Origin: Avimicrobium caecorum
GTDB taxonomy: Bacteria > Bacillota > Clostridia > Oscillospirales > Ruminococcaceae
Direction of reading: 5' to 3'
Length of the DNA stretch: 64,000 nt
NCBI GenBank assembly: GCA_904394705.1
Contig: CAJFNJ010000035.1
Span: forward strand, 7,855-71,854
Part shown: in pieces, positions 1 to 8,471 of the stretch
Layout: every line of letters starts with the position of its first letter
Numbering within the stretch: the first letter of the stretch is position 1
Notes under the pieces: generated by a model
What the model was told of the DNA's origin: nothing
What the model saw: the letters and a program-made list of their open reading frames with translations, nothing else
Database searches by the model: none
Translations under genes and position numbers: made by a program

Positions 1-2215
1 GTAAAGCTGATGTGCTGCCGGGCCACGCCGGTTTCATCCGGCTGGGGATTGGTTTCCACATCCACTTCCACAAGGTGGCCGTCAGCATCCCGGAGCGGGG
101 ACGCCGTACCGAAATCCTGTTCCTTGCGGTACCGCCACAGCTGGAAGGTGCCGCCGGGACGGGCTTTAATGGCCTCCTCGTCGCCGCTGTCCATCCAGAC
201 CTTGTAGGCCTCGTATTCAGTGCTGCCGGTGAGGGTCAGCTTGAGGGTACCGCCCGGATAGAGGGCGTTCTCAATGGAGCCGAAGTTGGGCACATTGGAG
301 TTGTCATAGGTGATGGCGAGGTAATCCTCTCCCATATTCTCCAGCGGAAGACGCCCGGGGGTCGTACCGCCTTCCGACTCGGGAAGCTGATCCACCTTAT
401 AGGTGATGAGCGAGCCATCGAGATTGTATTTCCATACGCCGGCAACGGTCAGGTTGTCATTGTCCTCGGTGATCTGCACATACTTACCCATCGCCCGCAG
501 GGTGGAGACATTGTCCTTGTACTCATTGCCCACATTCCAGAAGGCGGTGAACCGGAAGTTATCCAGGACTTTGTTGAGGAGAGCCTCCCTGGATTCCCCG
601 GTCGAAGCTATGGTGCCGACCCGGAGTACCATATTGAAGGTGAGATCCCGCTTGAGGACATAGTACCAGCCGGGCTGGGATACCGAGTCAATGGTGTCGC
701 CGTCAATCTCCTTCTGGGTGACCGGGCGGAGATAATAGCCGTCATTTTCCTGGGGCGTGATCTGCCATTCCACCGTGTAGTCGGTGGCGTCGCCGTAGAT
801 GTCGGTGACCCGGATCTCCGAGGGCAGACCCTTGGAGTTCCCCTCAAAGATATATTCCCAGCCGCCGCCGGTGCCCAGGTCTTTGATGGTGGGCCGGGGC
901 AGGGCATCCAGTCCCAGATCCCCCATATTCTCCTCGGTGAGCACCGTGAAGTCCCCGGAGGGAGTGCCGTCCTTCGGCGTGATGCGGAAGGCCAGCTGGG
1001 GCACGGCAAAGCTGCCGGTGCTGGGCCGGTTGTGCAGCTCATTGTTGTTGTCCACCCAGAAGATATTCTGGCGGTATTCCGCCTGCCATGCAGTGGGTTC
1101 GATGTCCTGCACGGTGGAGAGCCACAAAGAGGAACGGCTGGTCACTGTGGAGCCGCCGCTGGTGAGGGTGAGGGTGAGCTCCACCTCGCCGCCGGCTTCC
1201 GTCCGGGTGTCCGCGGGAGCCGCCAGCAGCAGATTGACTGCCGGACGCAGGGTGCGAAGCGCCGTTCCGGGTACTGTCAGGGTCAGATCCAGACTGTCCA
1301 GATCACTGCCGGAGCGTTCCAGAGTGAGGGTGAGTTCCCGTTCGCTCACACTGGTGCCGCCGATGGTGACCGAGCTGTCCAGACCATCCAGCCGGAGGGC
1401 TTCGGTGCCGCCCAGGCTGAGGACACTTCCCTGCCATTCCGGCTCCCCTTCGATAAAGGCAAAGGGAGCGGGCAGGCTCAGACAGAGTTCCAGGGTCTGG
1501 CTCTCCACCGTCCGGGCCGCAGGGGAACCGGGTTCCAGATGGACGGTAAAGACCAGATCGGACGGCTCTTCCGCCGACCATTCCAGATCCTCGCCGCTCT
1601 CTACCGCGGCATCCCAGTCTGTGGCTTCGGCGGGCAGGGCCCCGGCGTCTGTACCGGAGCCTTCGCCGGTGCCGGAGCCTTCGCCGGTGCCGGAGCCTTC
1701 GCCCGTACCGGAACCTTCGCCAGTGCCAGAGCCTTCGTCAGTGCCGGAGCCTTCGCCCGTACCGGAGCCATCGCCTGTGCCGGAGCCTTCCCCTGTACTG
1801 GTGCCACCGCCGGTGCCGGAGCCTTCGCCGGTGCCGGAGCCTTCGCCTGTACCGGAGCCCTCGCCGGTGCCGGAGCCTTCGCCTGTACCGGAGCCTTCGC
1901 TCGTACCGGAGCCTTCGCCGGAGCCTTCGCCTGTACCGGAGCCATCGCCGGTGCCGGAGCCTTCGCCGGTGTCGGAGCCTTCGCCGGTGTCGGAGCCTTC
2001 GCCAGTTTCGGTACCCTCGTTGGAGTCAGAGCCCTCGCCGGAATTTGTACCGGGGGGGTATTTACATCCGCGCTGATGAGGTTCGCCGCGGAATGGGTGG
2101 TCGGGGTTTGGAGTGCGTCCGCCTGGGACAGCAGACTGGCGCCCGGATCACCGACAGCCAGAACTAGGGCCAGGATCAATGCCAGGGCACGGCGCTGCCA
2201 GGTTCGCTGTTTCAT
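1..2215 (-). CDS. Secreted Gly/Ser/Glu-repeat surface protein, 5' part, frameshifted at a C7 tract
   Basis: The gene runs off the left edge, so the C-terminus is not seen. ATG at 2215 follows AAAGG and opens a signal peptide (residues 1 to about 34, with a hydrophobic ALALILALVLAV core). That frame stops at 1601 and would give an implausible Ala/Pro-rich product. One base over, the frame reads about 17 copies of a GTGEGS-type repeat and then an ordinary folded-looking sequence to base 1 with no stop (for example GHLVEVDVETNPQPDETG near base 80). The two frames meet at a run of seven C (minus strand, 2058-2052); eight C would join them. The gene is therefore phase-variable, a frameshift mutant, or hit by a homopolymer sequencing error. 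The family of the folded part is not recognised. An exported adhesin-like surface protein is the likely role. Confidence 0.6.
1650..2048 (-). repeat. 18-bp tandem repeat encoding GTGEGS units
   Basis: About 20 imperfect tandem copies of an 18-bp unit (plus-strand form near GCCGGAGCCTTCGCCGGT) encode the six-residue GTGEGS-type linker just after the signal peptide of the surface protein. Copies differ mainly at third codon positions, and one copy is shortened by 6 bp near 1920. Such arrays change copy number by slippage, so the linker length probably varies between strains. Confidence 0.85.
2052..2058. repeat. Homopolymeric G7/C7 tract at the frame break
   Basis: Seven G on the plus strand (seven C in the sense strand of the surface-protein gene) lie exactly where the signal-peptide frame must pass into the GTGEGS-repeat frame. 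One extra base restores one continuous reading frame. Confidence 0.75.
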
Positions 2216-2692
2216 GTTGAGGTCACACCTTTCATGGACAGCCGGAGGGACTGCGACACCCCGGCTGCAAGAATCACTGGAAGTTTCCCGGAAAAGTACA
2301 GGGTATAGGAAAATCCCCCCGGAACGGAGGGATTTTTGAGCTGATTCACAAGATTATTGTGTGTATATTCCGAGAAGTTAGCAAGAAAATAATAATTATA
2401 TTTTATAACTAAATGATACTATATTTGCAGTAAATCATCAATAAATTTTGTGCAAAATAACAAATATATGATGAAAGTGTGACCGGAATATAAAGTATTT
2501 TTATGAATTTCAGGTGAAGTATAGGTTACATGTAAAAGGCGGGAAATGGACTTCTGTTTCCGGGGGCAGAACCGGGAAAAGAGGGGCCGTCCATGGGAAA
2601 TCCGGCAGAGGAACCGGGCGGGTCAGCCGGGCGGAGAGCGACCGATCCGGGGGCAGCGGTATAGGATAATCCGAAAGGAGGGTGTGACCCCT
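2216..2692. other. AT-rich intergenic region
   Basis: No gene is supported here. Bases 2340-2540 are strikingly AT-rich against the GC-rich background and probably hold divergent promoters for the surface protein (minus) and the truncated gene (plus). A short hairpin at 2310-2336 (AAATCCC...GGGATTT arms) lies in the leader of the surface-protein gene. The palindrome TTTTGTGCAAAA is at 2446-2457. The GC-rich 2540-2690 part leads into AAAGGAGG at 2674. Confidence 0.6.
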
Positions 2693-2950
2693 ATGCCGAA
2701 ACGTTCCCGGCGCTCCCGGCGCAGGGTGACGCTGTTTTCCCGGTTCCGGCGGGAACTGCGGACCCTGCCGCTGGCGGGCCGCTGTCTGTTTTTCATGTTC
2801 CTGGTGCTGCTGGTGCAGTCTGCGGCGGTGATGTTCTCCCCGCCTCCCGAAGCCGGCGGGGAGATCGACATCATTGTGCGCACCTCATCGGCGTCCATCT
2901 TCGGGTATCTGCTCAGCGGGGGGCTGTCCGGCTCAGCTGCCGGTGAATCA
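2693..2950 (+). pseudogene. 3'-truncated small membrane protein
   Basis: ATG at 2693 follows an ideal AAAGGAGG. The product starts with a very basic stretch (PKRSRRSRRR), then one membrane segment (LFFMFLVLLVQSAAVMF), then IDIIVRTSSASIFGYLLSGG. That layout recalls a family of small Clostridial membrane proteins (my recollection, unnamed). There is no stop codon: at 2950 the frame runs straight into the 3' end of the convergent aminotransferase gene and reads antisense to 4240. Sense coding therefore ends within a base or two of the aminotransferase stop codon, as expected if a deletion or insertion removed the 3' half. Probably non-functional. Confidence 0.5.
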
Positions 2951-4192
2951 GCCCTTGTAATCGGGAGCCTTGCCGATGGAGGCAATGATCTCCTTGACAG
3001 CTTCGATCATATTGTCGATGTCCTGCTTGTTGTTGACCCAGGAGCAGGAGATCCGGAAGCCGCCCACATGGTCGGTGAAGCGCTGGGCGATGAAGATCTG
3101 ACGGCTGTGCAGTTCCCGCAGAATGGCACGGTCCTGTTCTACGTCCTGATAGAGCCGGGTGATGATGATACCGCCCCGACGGCCCGGGTCACGATGGGTG
3201 ATGACAGTACCGCCGATTTCTTCCCAGCGGTCCATGCAGTACTCACCGATCTCCCAGACACGCTGCTGGATATTCTCGATGCCGATCTCGTTGACCAGAC
3301 CCAGGGATTCACCCAGGGCAATGGCGCCGGCATAGTTGCTGGTGCCGCCGATCTCATACTTGCGGGCGGTGTTGGGGAAGGTCCAGTCATAGACAGCCTG
3401 GGCGTCCACCTTTTCCCAGTAAGCACCCCAGCCGCCTTCGGGCACGGTGGTGTTCAGATAGCCGGCATAGCTCTGCTTGATCTTATCCAGGCTGTTCTTG
3501 TTCACATACAGCACACCGGTGCCATAGGGGGAGTTGAGCCACTTGTGTCCGCCGGCAGTGAGCAGGTCCACATGGAAGGTCTTGGTGTCCAGTTCGGTGA
3601 CACCCAGCTGCTGTACAGCATCCACCACAAAGAAGATGCCCTTTTCCTTGCACCAGTCACCGATGGCCTTGAGGTCGCTGGCCCAGCCGTTGCACCATTC
3701 CAGGGTGGACATCACCAGAATGCGGGTGTGTTCATCTGCCAGCCTGGCAAAGTCCTCCACACGGAAGCGGTTGTCCGGAGTCTTGCAGACCCGGATATCG
3801 ATCTTCTTCTCGCCGCGCATCACGCACCAGGGAAGAGCCACCTGGATAAATTCCAGATTGGTGGTGATGATGTTGTCGCCGGGCTGGAGTTCAATGCCCT
3901 GAGCGGCAATATTGAGGCCATGGGAGGTGCTCTCCACCAGGGCGATCTCCTCGGGATCGGCGTTCAGAAGCTTCTGAGCCTCTTCATAAGCCTTGTGGCG
4001 CAGGGCGTCCATGGCGATGTGATGGGCACTGGAATTGGCTTCGTCCTGACGGGCGGTCATATCAGCGAAATCCTTGACAGCCTTCACAGCCCGCTGGGGA
4101 GCAAAGCTCACACAGGCCACATCCAGGAATGTCATGGTATTGAGGATCGGAAATTCCTCCTGACGGATCTTTTCCCAATCGATCTGTTTCAT
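2948..4192 (-). CDS. PLP-dependent class V aminotransferase / cysteine desulfurase-like enzyme
   Basis: A 414-residue cytoplasmic enzyme of fold type I. TAGGHKWL (K217) carries the Schiff-base lysine, and DAVQQLG (D191) is the cofactor-binding aspartate with the usual spacing. ESTSHGLNIAAQGI near residues 87-100 is the phosphate-binding region. The sequence is near cysteine desulfurases and isopenicillin-N epimerase-like proteins, but no NifU/IscU partner is adjacent, so the substrate is open. ATG 4192 follows CAAAGGAGG; the longer upstream frame has no ribosome site. It is divergent from a Crp/Fnr regulator, which may control it. Confidence 0.85.
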   Translation of the reverse strand: MKQIDWEKIRQEEFPILNTMTFLDVACVSFAPQRAVKAVKDFADMTARQDEANSSAHHIAMDALRHKAYEEAQKLLNADPEEIALVESTSHGLNIAAQGIELQPGDNIITTNLEFIQVALPWCVMRGEKKIDIRVCKTPDNRFRVEDFARLADEHTRILVMSTLEWCNGWASDLKAIGDWCKEKGIFFVVDAVQQLGVTELDTKTFHVDLLTAGGHKWLNSPYGTGVLYVNKNSLDKIKQSYAGYLNTTVPEGGWGAYWEKVDAQAVYDWTFPNTARKYEIGGTSNYAGAIALGESLGLVNEIGIENIQQRVWEIGEYCMDRWEEIGGTVITHRDPGRRGGIIITRLYQDVEQDRAILRELHSRQIFIAQRFTDHVGGFRISCSWVNNKQDIDNMIEAVKEIIASIGKAPDYKG

Positions 4193-4426
4193 AATAAAAA
4201 TTCCTCCTTTGAAATCACTTGGGATCTCGTTTTTCTGTGATTTCATTGTCCCACAGACTTTGGAGGAATTCTGTAAGGCACTTAACATCCGCGTGAAAAT
4301 TTTGTGCAGAGAGCCAGGGACAGGCTGGAACCAGTCCGGAGCAAAGAGCAGTAGCAAATGTCACAGCCCATGGTGCCAGACCGCGGATATACTGGAGAAA
4401 AAGAACGAAAAAAGGGGGAACTGGCA

Positions 4427-5125
4427 ATGCCCATCGTGATACCATCCCGGGACTGGGGAGATCTGGAATCCCCCTGGATTTCCACCGATCTCTCCACCTG
4501 GGAGACCCCGCTGCGGCACGGACGGCTCCGGGAATATCAGCCCCGGGAGCAGGTATTCCGGCAGGGGGAGGATTTTTCTTCGGTGTATATTGTGGAGTCA
4601 GGCCGGGTACGGGTGAGTGTCTGTCATACAGATGGACAGGAAAAGACCCTGTATGTGGCGGACACCGGTGCCATGATCGGGGAGAGCGACTGTATCCTGG
4701 GACAGCCATACAGCAGTACCGCCACGGTAGTGCTGCCCAGCCGGGTCCGGGCGGTGCCGTCGGCACTGGTGCAGGAGCTGTTCCATGCCGACCCGGTGTT
4801 TGCGGACTGGCTGCTTCAGTACCAGGCCCGGAAGGTGCGTCTGCTGCTGGGGCAGAACATGACCCTGTCCTTTGACCGGGCCAGGCAGCGGGTGGCAAAG
4901 ACCCTGCTCTATCTGTGCAGACAGTACGGACGGCAGAAGGAGGACGGCATCTGGCTGACCAACCGGTTCACCTGCAGCGATGTGGCGGGGATCACCAATG
5001 TGAGCCGTGTGAGCGTGAACCTGATCTTCCGGGAGTGGGAGGAGGTGGGAATCCTCACCCGGGCGCACGGACGCTGCTGTATCCGGGACCCGGAGGAGCT
5101 GCGGCGTCTGGCGGAGCCGGACTGA
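4427..5125 (+). CDS. Crp/Fnr family transcriptional regulator
   Basis: A 232-residue DNA-binding protein. The N-terminal half is a cyclic-nucleotide-binding-type beta barrel (YQPREQVFRQGEDFSSVYIVESGRVRV, then MIGESDCILG). The C-terminal winged helix carries a Crp-type recognition helix (CSDVAGITNVSRVSVNLIFREW). No N-terminal cysteine cluster for an Fe-S centre is present, so it is not a classical Fnr. ATG 4427 is placed after AAAGGGGG; an upstream ATG at 4358 lacks a ribosome site. It sits between the PLP enzyme (divergent) and the DUF5058 operon (same strand) and is a plausible regulator of either. Confidence 0.85.
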   Translation: MPIVIPSRDWGDLESPWISTDLSTWETPLRHGRLREYQPREQVFRQGEDFSSVYIVESGRVRVSVCHTDGQEKTLYVADTGAMIGESDCILGQPYSSTATVVLPSRVRAVPSALVQELFHADPVFADWLLQYQARKVRLLLGQNMTLSFDRARQRVAKTLLYLCRQYGRQKEDGIWLTNRFTCSDVAGITNVSRVSVNLIFREWEEVGILTRAHGRCCIRDPEELRRLAEPD

Positions 5126-5167
5126 GGGGCGGCCTTCCCCAGCCCCGCAGACCGGCATCATGCAAGG

Positions 5168-5218
5168 AACCACCGGCAGGCTTCCCCCCAAAACGGGAGA
5201 GCCCGCCGGTGGTTTTTT
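5168..5218 (+). terminator. Rho-independent terminator of the Crp/Fnr gene
   Basis: AACCACCGGC and GCCGGTGGTT arms (5168-5177 and 5205-5214) followed by a T run. Confidence 0.85.
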
Positions 5219-5302
5219 CTGCCGCTTCTGCAGGAGAGACCCGGCCGATCCGGAAAAAATCCGGCGGAATCCGGTTTTTAAGGGAGAAAAATGCAGTTTT
5301 GC

Positions 5303-5331
5303 TTGCGTAAAGCTGCAAGATCCGGTATCAT
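5303..5331 (+). promoter_or_regulatory. Promoter of the DUF5058 operon with overlapping palindrome
   Basis: TTGCGT (5303-5308), 17-bp spacer, TATCAT (5326-5331). The inverted repeat CTTGC-N8-GCAAG (5302-5319) covers the -35 box and half the spacer, a position typical of a regulator site. Candidate regulator: the Crp/Fnr protein encoded just upstream (inference). Confidence 0.55.
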
Positions 5332-5389
5332 ATAGATAACAGGATTTCCATTTCCCGGGAAAGAACCGGATCAAAGGAGGCGTTTGTGA

Positions 5390-6106
5390 ATGGAAGCGGT
5401 AAAAAATCTCAATGGTGAGATGTGGATTTTTGCGTTCCTGCTCATCGCCATTGTGGTGCTCCAGGCGTGCTGGTTCCTGCGCCTGGCGCTGAGGTACAAC
5501 AAGAAGCATAACTACTTCACCAAGGAAGAAGTGGGCCATCTGCTCAAGATGGGTTCGGTTTCGGTACTGGGCCCGGCCTTCAGTGTGGTAGTTGTGGCAA
5601 TTTCCCTCATTGCCATGGTGGGCAGTGGTCTTACCTTCATGCGGGTGGGCGTCATTGGCGCTGCCGGTTATGAGATGATGATCGCCACCACCGCGGCAGA
5701 AACCATCGGCGTCCAGTTCAATACACCCGAATTCAATGAGTCAGTCCTGGTGCTGTGCGGATTCGGTATGGCCTTTGCGTCCATTCCCTATTTCATCTCC
5801 ACCCCCATTGAACTGATGATCATGGATAAGGCTGCTGCCAAGGCCGGCGGCAAGGCAAAGGACAAACCCTCCTTTATCCCCTATCTGGGCAAGGCAGCCA
5901 TGATGGGTCTGATGGGTTCCTTTGCGGTATCCTATCTGGCTTCGCCCATCAACTGGGTGGCCTTCCTCACGGCTGCCGCTGTGGTAATCCTCATTATCAA
6001 GCGGGTGGCAAAAACCGGGAAGAAAGGCCTCATGGACTGGTGTATTACCATTGCCATGCTCTGCGGCATGACAGTGGCCCAGATCGTTTCAATGCTCATC
6101 GCATAA
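5390..6106 (+). CDS. DUF5058 family integral membrane protein
   Basis: A 238-residue protein with about six membrane segments (for example IFAFLLIAIVVLQACWF at 13-29 and VVVVAISLIAMVGSGLTF). The central RVGVIGAAGYEMMIATTAAETIGV block matches my recollection of DUF5058, an uncharacterised Firmicutes family of about 230 residues. ATG 5390 follows AAAGGAGG. It is the first gene of an operon, 13 bp before a second membrane protein and followed by an M24 peptidase. The pairing suggests a two-subunit membrane transporter, but function is unknown. Confidence 0.7.
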   Translation: MEAVKNLNGEMWIFAFLLIAIVVLQACWFLRLALRYNKKHNYFTKEEVGHLLKMGSVSVLGPAFSVVVVAISLIAMVGSGLTFMRVGVIGAAGYEMMIATTAAETIGVQFNTPEFNESVLVLCGFGMAFASIPYFISTPIELMIMDKAAAKAGGKAKDKPSFIPYLGKAAMMGLMGSFAVSYLASPINWVAFLTAAAVVILIIKRVAKTGKKGLMDWCITIAMLCGMTVAQIVSMLIA

Positions 6107-6119
6107 GGAGGGAAGCAGT

Positions 6120-6869
6120 ATGGAAAACAAGATGCAGACCACAGAACTCTCTCCCCGGGAGGAATACCATCAGGAATTTCTGCCCCAGGTCCATAAGATC
6201 GGCGCCACCACCATGGCAATCGCGCTGATCCTCTCGCTGCTGCCCACCGTTTACTTTGTCTTTATCAAGGGGATCGAAGTGCCGCTTTCCACCTTTATCA
6301 GCGTGGTGATCGCCATCTTCACCTTTGCCATCGGCATGTGGCTGTCTGAACCCGCTGCCTTCTGGCCCGTGCTGGGTTCTGCCGGTACTTACTTTGCCTT
6401 CCTCGCCGGCAATGCCTCGAGCATGCGTCTGCCGGTGGCACTCACCGCCCGCAGCTCCATCGAGGGCGGCGATGACCTGGAAAATCCCCGTACCCATGTG
6501 GCAATGATCATTGCCCTGTTTGCCTCGGTAGTAGTCAACCTGGCAATTCTGCTCTCCATTGTCCTCATCGGTGACGGACTCATCTCCATTCTGCCGGCAA
6601 GCGTCCTGGCAGCGTTCAATTTTGTCATGCCCTGTCTGCTGGCAAACAATATCCTCATGCAGTCCAAGGGTCCGGACGGCACCATCATCAAGGGATTCCT
6701 CAAGGTGCTGCCCTATCTGCTCACCGGTGTGGCGGCCCAGCTGCTGGTGAAGAATGTCTTTACCTTCCTTTCCAATTATGGCATTCTGCTGGCAGTGGTG
6801 CTGTCGGTGCTGGTGGCCTATGGCTTCTACCGGCGGGATCTGGCTGCCCATGAAAAGCAGAACAGCTAA
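6120..6869 (+). CDS. Integral membrane protein, partner of the DUF5058 protein
   Basis: A 249-residue protein with about six to seven hydrophobic segments after a polar N-terminus of about 35 residues (MENKMQTTELSPREEYHQEF). A loop with ARSSIEGGDDLENPRTHVA lies mid-protein. Ribosome site AAGGAGGG; the gap to the upstream gene is 13 bp, so the two are co-transcribed and probably assemble together. I do not recognise the family by name. A transporter subunit is plausible. Confidence 0.75.
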   Translation: MENKMQTTELSPREEYHQEFLPQVHKIGATTMAIALILSLLPTVYFVFIKGIEVPLSTFISVVIAIFTFAIGMWLSEPAAFWPVLGSAGTYFAFLAGNASSMRLPVALTARSSIEGGDDLENPRTHVAMIIALFASVVVNLAILLSIVLIGDGLISILPASVLAAFNFVMPCLLANNILMQSKGPDGTIIKGFLKVLPYLLTGVAAQLLVKNVFTFLSNYGILLAVVLSVLVAYGFYRRDLAAHEKQNS

Positions 6870-6956
6870 GCCTTGTTTCTCAGCCTTCCCTGCCGCTGCT
6901 GTCATGCGGCGGTGAGAACAAATATAGAATCAGTCATGCAAAGGAGAGATCAAACC

Positions 6957-8036
6957 ATGCTCAATCAGGCAAGAATAGACGGACTGCTGAAGTATATGGA
7001 TCAGATCGGTCTGAGCCAGATGCTGATCCGCAATCCGGTGCTGGTACGATACTTTGTGGGGATTACACCCCGGGGTGCGGACCGTGCCACCATTCTGTAT
7101 GTATCGAAGAAGAACGGCGTCAAGCTGATCCTCAATGAGCTGACCAACTATCCCAAGGAACTGGGAGTGGATCAGGAGTTCCATGGGGATCAGGACAATG
7201 TGGCGGAAGTGATCTCCCGGTACACCATTCACGATGAACCCCTGGGCTTTGACGGGGAATATCCTGCCAAGTGGCTGCTGTCCCTCCGGGAATTCGGGGC
7301 AGCCAGTGACTATGTGCTGGGTGACCGGGCGCTCAATCTGCAGCGGGCGCACAAGGACGCTGAGGAGATGGAACTGCTCCGGGAAGCCAGCCGCATGAAC
7401 GACCGGGTGATGGCCCGGGTGCGGGGCATATTCCATGACGGCATCACCGAAAAGGAAGCCGCCGGCATCATCTCCAGGATGTTTGTGGAGGAAGGCGCTG
7501 ATATGCCCGGCTGGGTGATCGTAGCCTTTGGCCCCAATGCCGCCAATGTGCATCATATCCCCGGCGATGCCCGCCTCAAGGAAGGGGACGCCATTCTCAT
7601 TGATATGGGATCGCCCCGGAAGGGCTATCATTCGGATATGACCCGTACCTTCTTCTGGAAGAGTGTCGGTGAAAAGCAGCGGGCTGTCTATGAGCTGGTG
7701 AAGAATGCCAACATCGCCGCTGAAAAGGCCATCCGCCCGGGCATGAAGTGCAGCGATGTGGATAAGGTTGCCCGGGATCTCATCACCGAGGGCGGCTATG
7801 GCCCGTACTTCACCCACCGTCTGGGCCACTACATCGGTGTGGATCTCCACGATCCCGGCGATATTGCCTGGTACAATCCCGATCCGGTGGAACCCACCAT
7901 GGCCTTCTCCTGTGAGCCGGGTGTCTACCTGCCGGGCGAGTTCGGCGTGCGGGTGGAGGATCTGGTCATCGTCACCGAGGACGGCTGTGAGATCCTCAAC
8001 AGCGACAACAAGGAACTGGAGATCCTCGGCCTGTAA
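6957..8036 (+). CDS. M24 family metallopeptidase (Xaa-Pro aminopeptidase-like)
   Basis: A 359-residue cytoplasmic pita-bread peptidase. The five metal ligands are visible: D216 (LIDMGSP), D227 (YHSDMTRTF), H291 (RLGHYIG), E320 (FSCEPGVY) and E334 (VRVEDLV). The N-terminal 130 residues are a creatinase-type domain. It should remove N-terminal residues from proline-containing peptides or act as a prolidase. ATG 6957 follows AAAGGAGA; an upstream frame extension lacks support. It is the last gene of the DUF5058 operon and ends at a strong terminator, which suggests that the membrane pair handles peptides or dipeptides (inference). Confidence 0.88.
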   Translation: MLNQARIDGLLKYMDQIGLSQMLIRNPVLVRYFVGITPRGADRATILYVSKKNGVKLILNELTNYPKELGVDQEFHGDQDNVAEVISRYTIHDEPLGFDGEYPAKWLLSLREFGAASDYVLGDRALNLQRAHKDAEEMELLREASRMNDRVMARVRGIFHDGITEKEAAGIISRMFVEEGADMPGWVIVAFGPNAANVHHIPGDARLKEGDAILIDMGSPRKGYHSDMTRTFFWKSVGEKQRAVYELVKNANIAAEKAIRPGMKCSDVDKVARDLITEGGYGPYFTHRLGHYIGVDLHDPGDIAWYNPDPVEPTMAFSCEPGVYLPGEFGVRVEDLVIVTEDGCEILNSDNKELEILGL

Positions 8037-8040
8037 ACCA

Positions 8041-8071
8041 AAAAAAGCCGCCCGCAGGGGCGGCTTTTTTT
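8041..8071 (+). terminator. Bidirectional terminator after the M24 gene
   Basis: AAAAAAGCCGCCC, GCAG loop, GGGCGGCTTTTTT. It serves the M24 operon on the plus strand and the lipoprotein gene on the minus strand, whose stop codon overlaps it. Confidence 0.9.
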
Positions 8072-8456
8072 ATTTGGAGCCAAAGGACACCACTTCAAAG
8101 TGCGCGCTGCCCTCTGCCTTATCTCCGGTCACGGTGATGGTATAGGTTCCGCTTTCCTCGATCCCGATGGCGAAGTCGCAGGAGGCAACAATGCCGTCTC
8201 CGCTGTAAAGCGGTTCTTCACCCTCTTTTTGGATCTGAACAGACAGTTCCCCGCCATCCACGGTAATGTCCGCACGGATCTGATCTCCCGCTTGGGCGGT
8301 CAGCTCCTGGGAATCGGTGGTGTTGAACATGGTGTAGTCCAGAAGAAACTGCTCATCGTTCCCTGTCCGGCTGCCGTTGAACGCAGGGGTACTGCCGCAG
8401 GCTGCCAGGGAAATGATGAGCAGCGCGGCGCCTGCCAGATATTTTGCGGTTCGCAT
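8070..8456 (-). CDS. Small lipoprotein of unknown function
   Basis: 128 residues. The signal peptide ends in a lipobox (SLAAC, Cys20), so the protein is anchored to the outer face of the membrane. The mature part is short and beta-rich (ADITVDGGELSVQIQ, GTYTITVTGDKAEGSAHFEV), like a single Ig- or C2-like sandwich. Ribosome site AAAGAGG. It starts 15 bp after the stop of the YbaK-NimA fusion gene and is probably co-transcribed with it. Function unknown. Confidence 0.75.
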   Translation of the reverse strand: MRTAKYLAGAALLIISLAACGSTPAFNGSRTGNDEQFLLDYTMFNTTDSQELTAQAGDQIRADITVDGGELSVQIQKEGEEPLYSGDGIVASCDFAIGIEESGTYTITVTGDKAEGSAHFEVVSFGSK

Positions 8457-8471
8457 TGGAATTCCTCTTTT

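Noticed and set aside
1601..2215. Complete 204-residue Ala/Pro/Lys-rich secreted protein in the signal-peptide frame
   Set aside because: The Ala/Pro/Lys repeats are the frame-shifted reading of the GTGEGS array; the frame stops shortly after it, while the neighbouring frame stays open to the window edge with ordinary protein composition.
2310..2336. Hairpin in the surface-protein leader as a terminator
   Set aside because: Short T run and position in a 5' leader; could be attenuating, but support is too weak to call.
12..2339. 775-residue plus-strand ORF
   Set aside because: Shadow of the minus-strand surface-protein gene; its repeats are the same 18-bp array in another frame.
2951..4240. 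Plus-strand continuation of the truncated membrane-protein frame
   Set aside because: Exactly antisense to the well-supported aminotransferase; no family features.
4238..4257. TGTGATTTCATTGTCCCACA as a Crp site between aminotransferase and Crp/Fnr genes
   Set aside because: The half-sites are 10 bp apart instead of 6, so the match to a Crp operator is poor.
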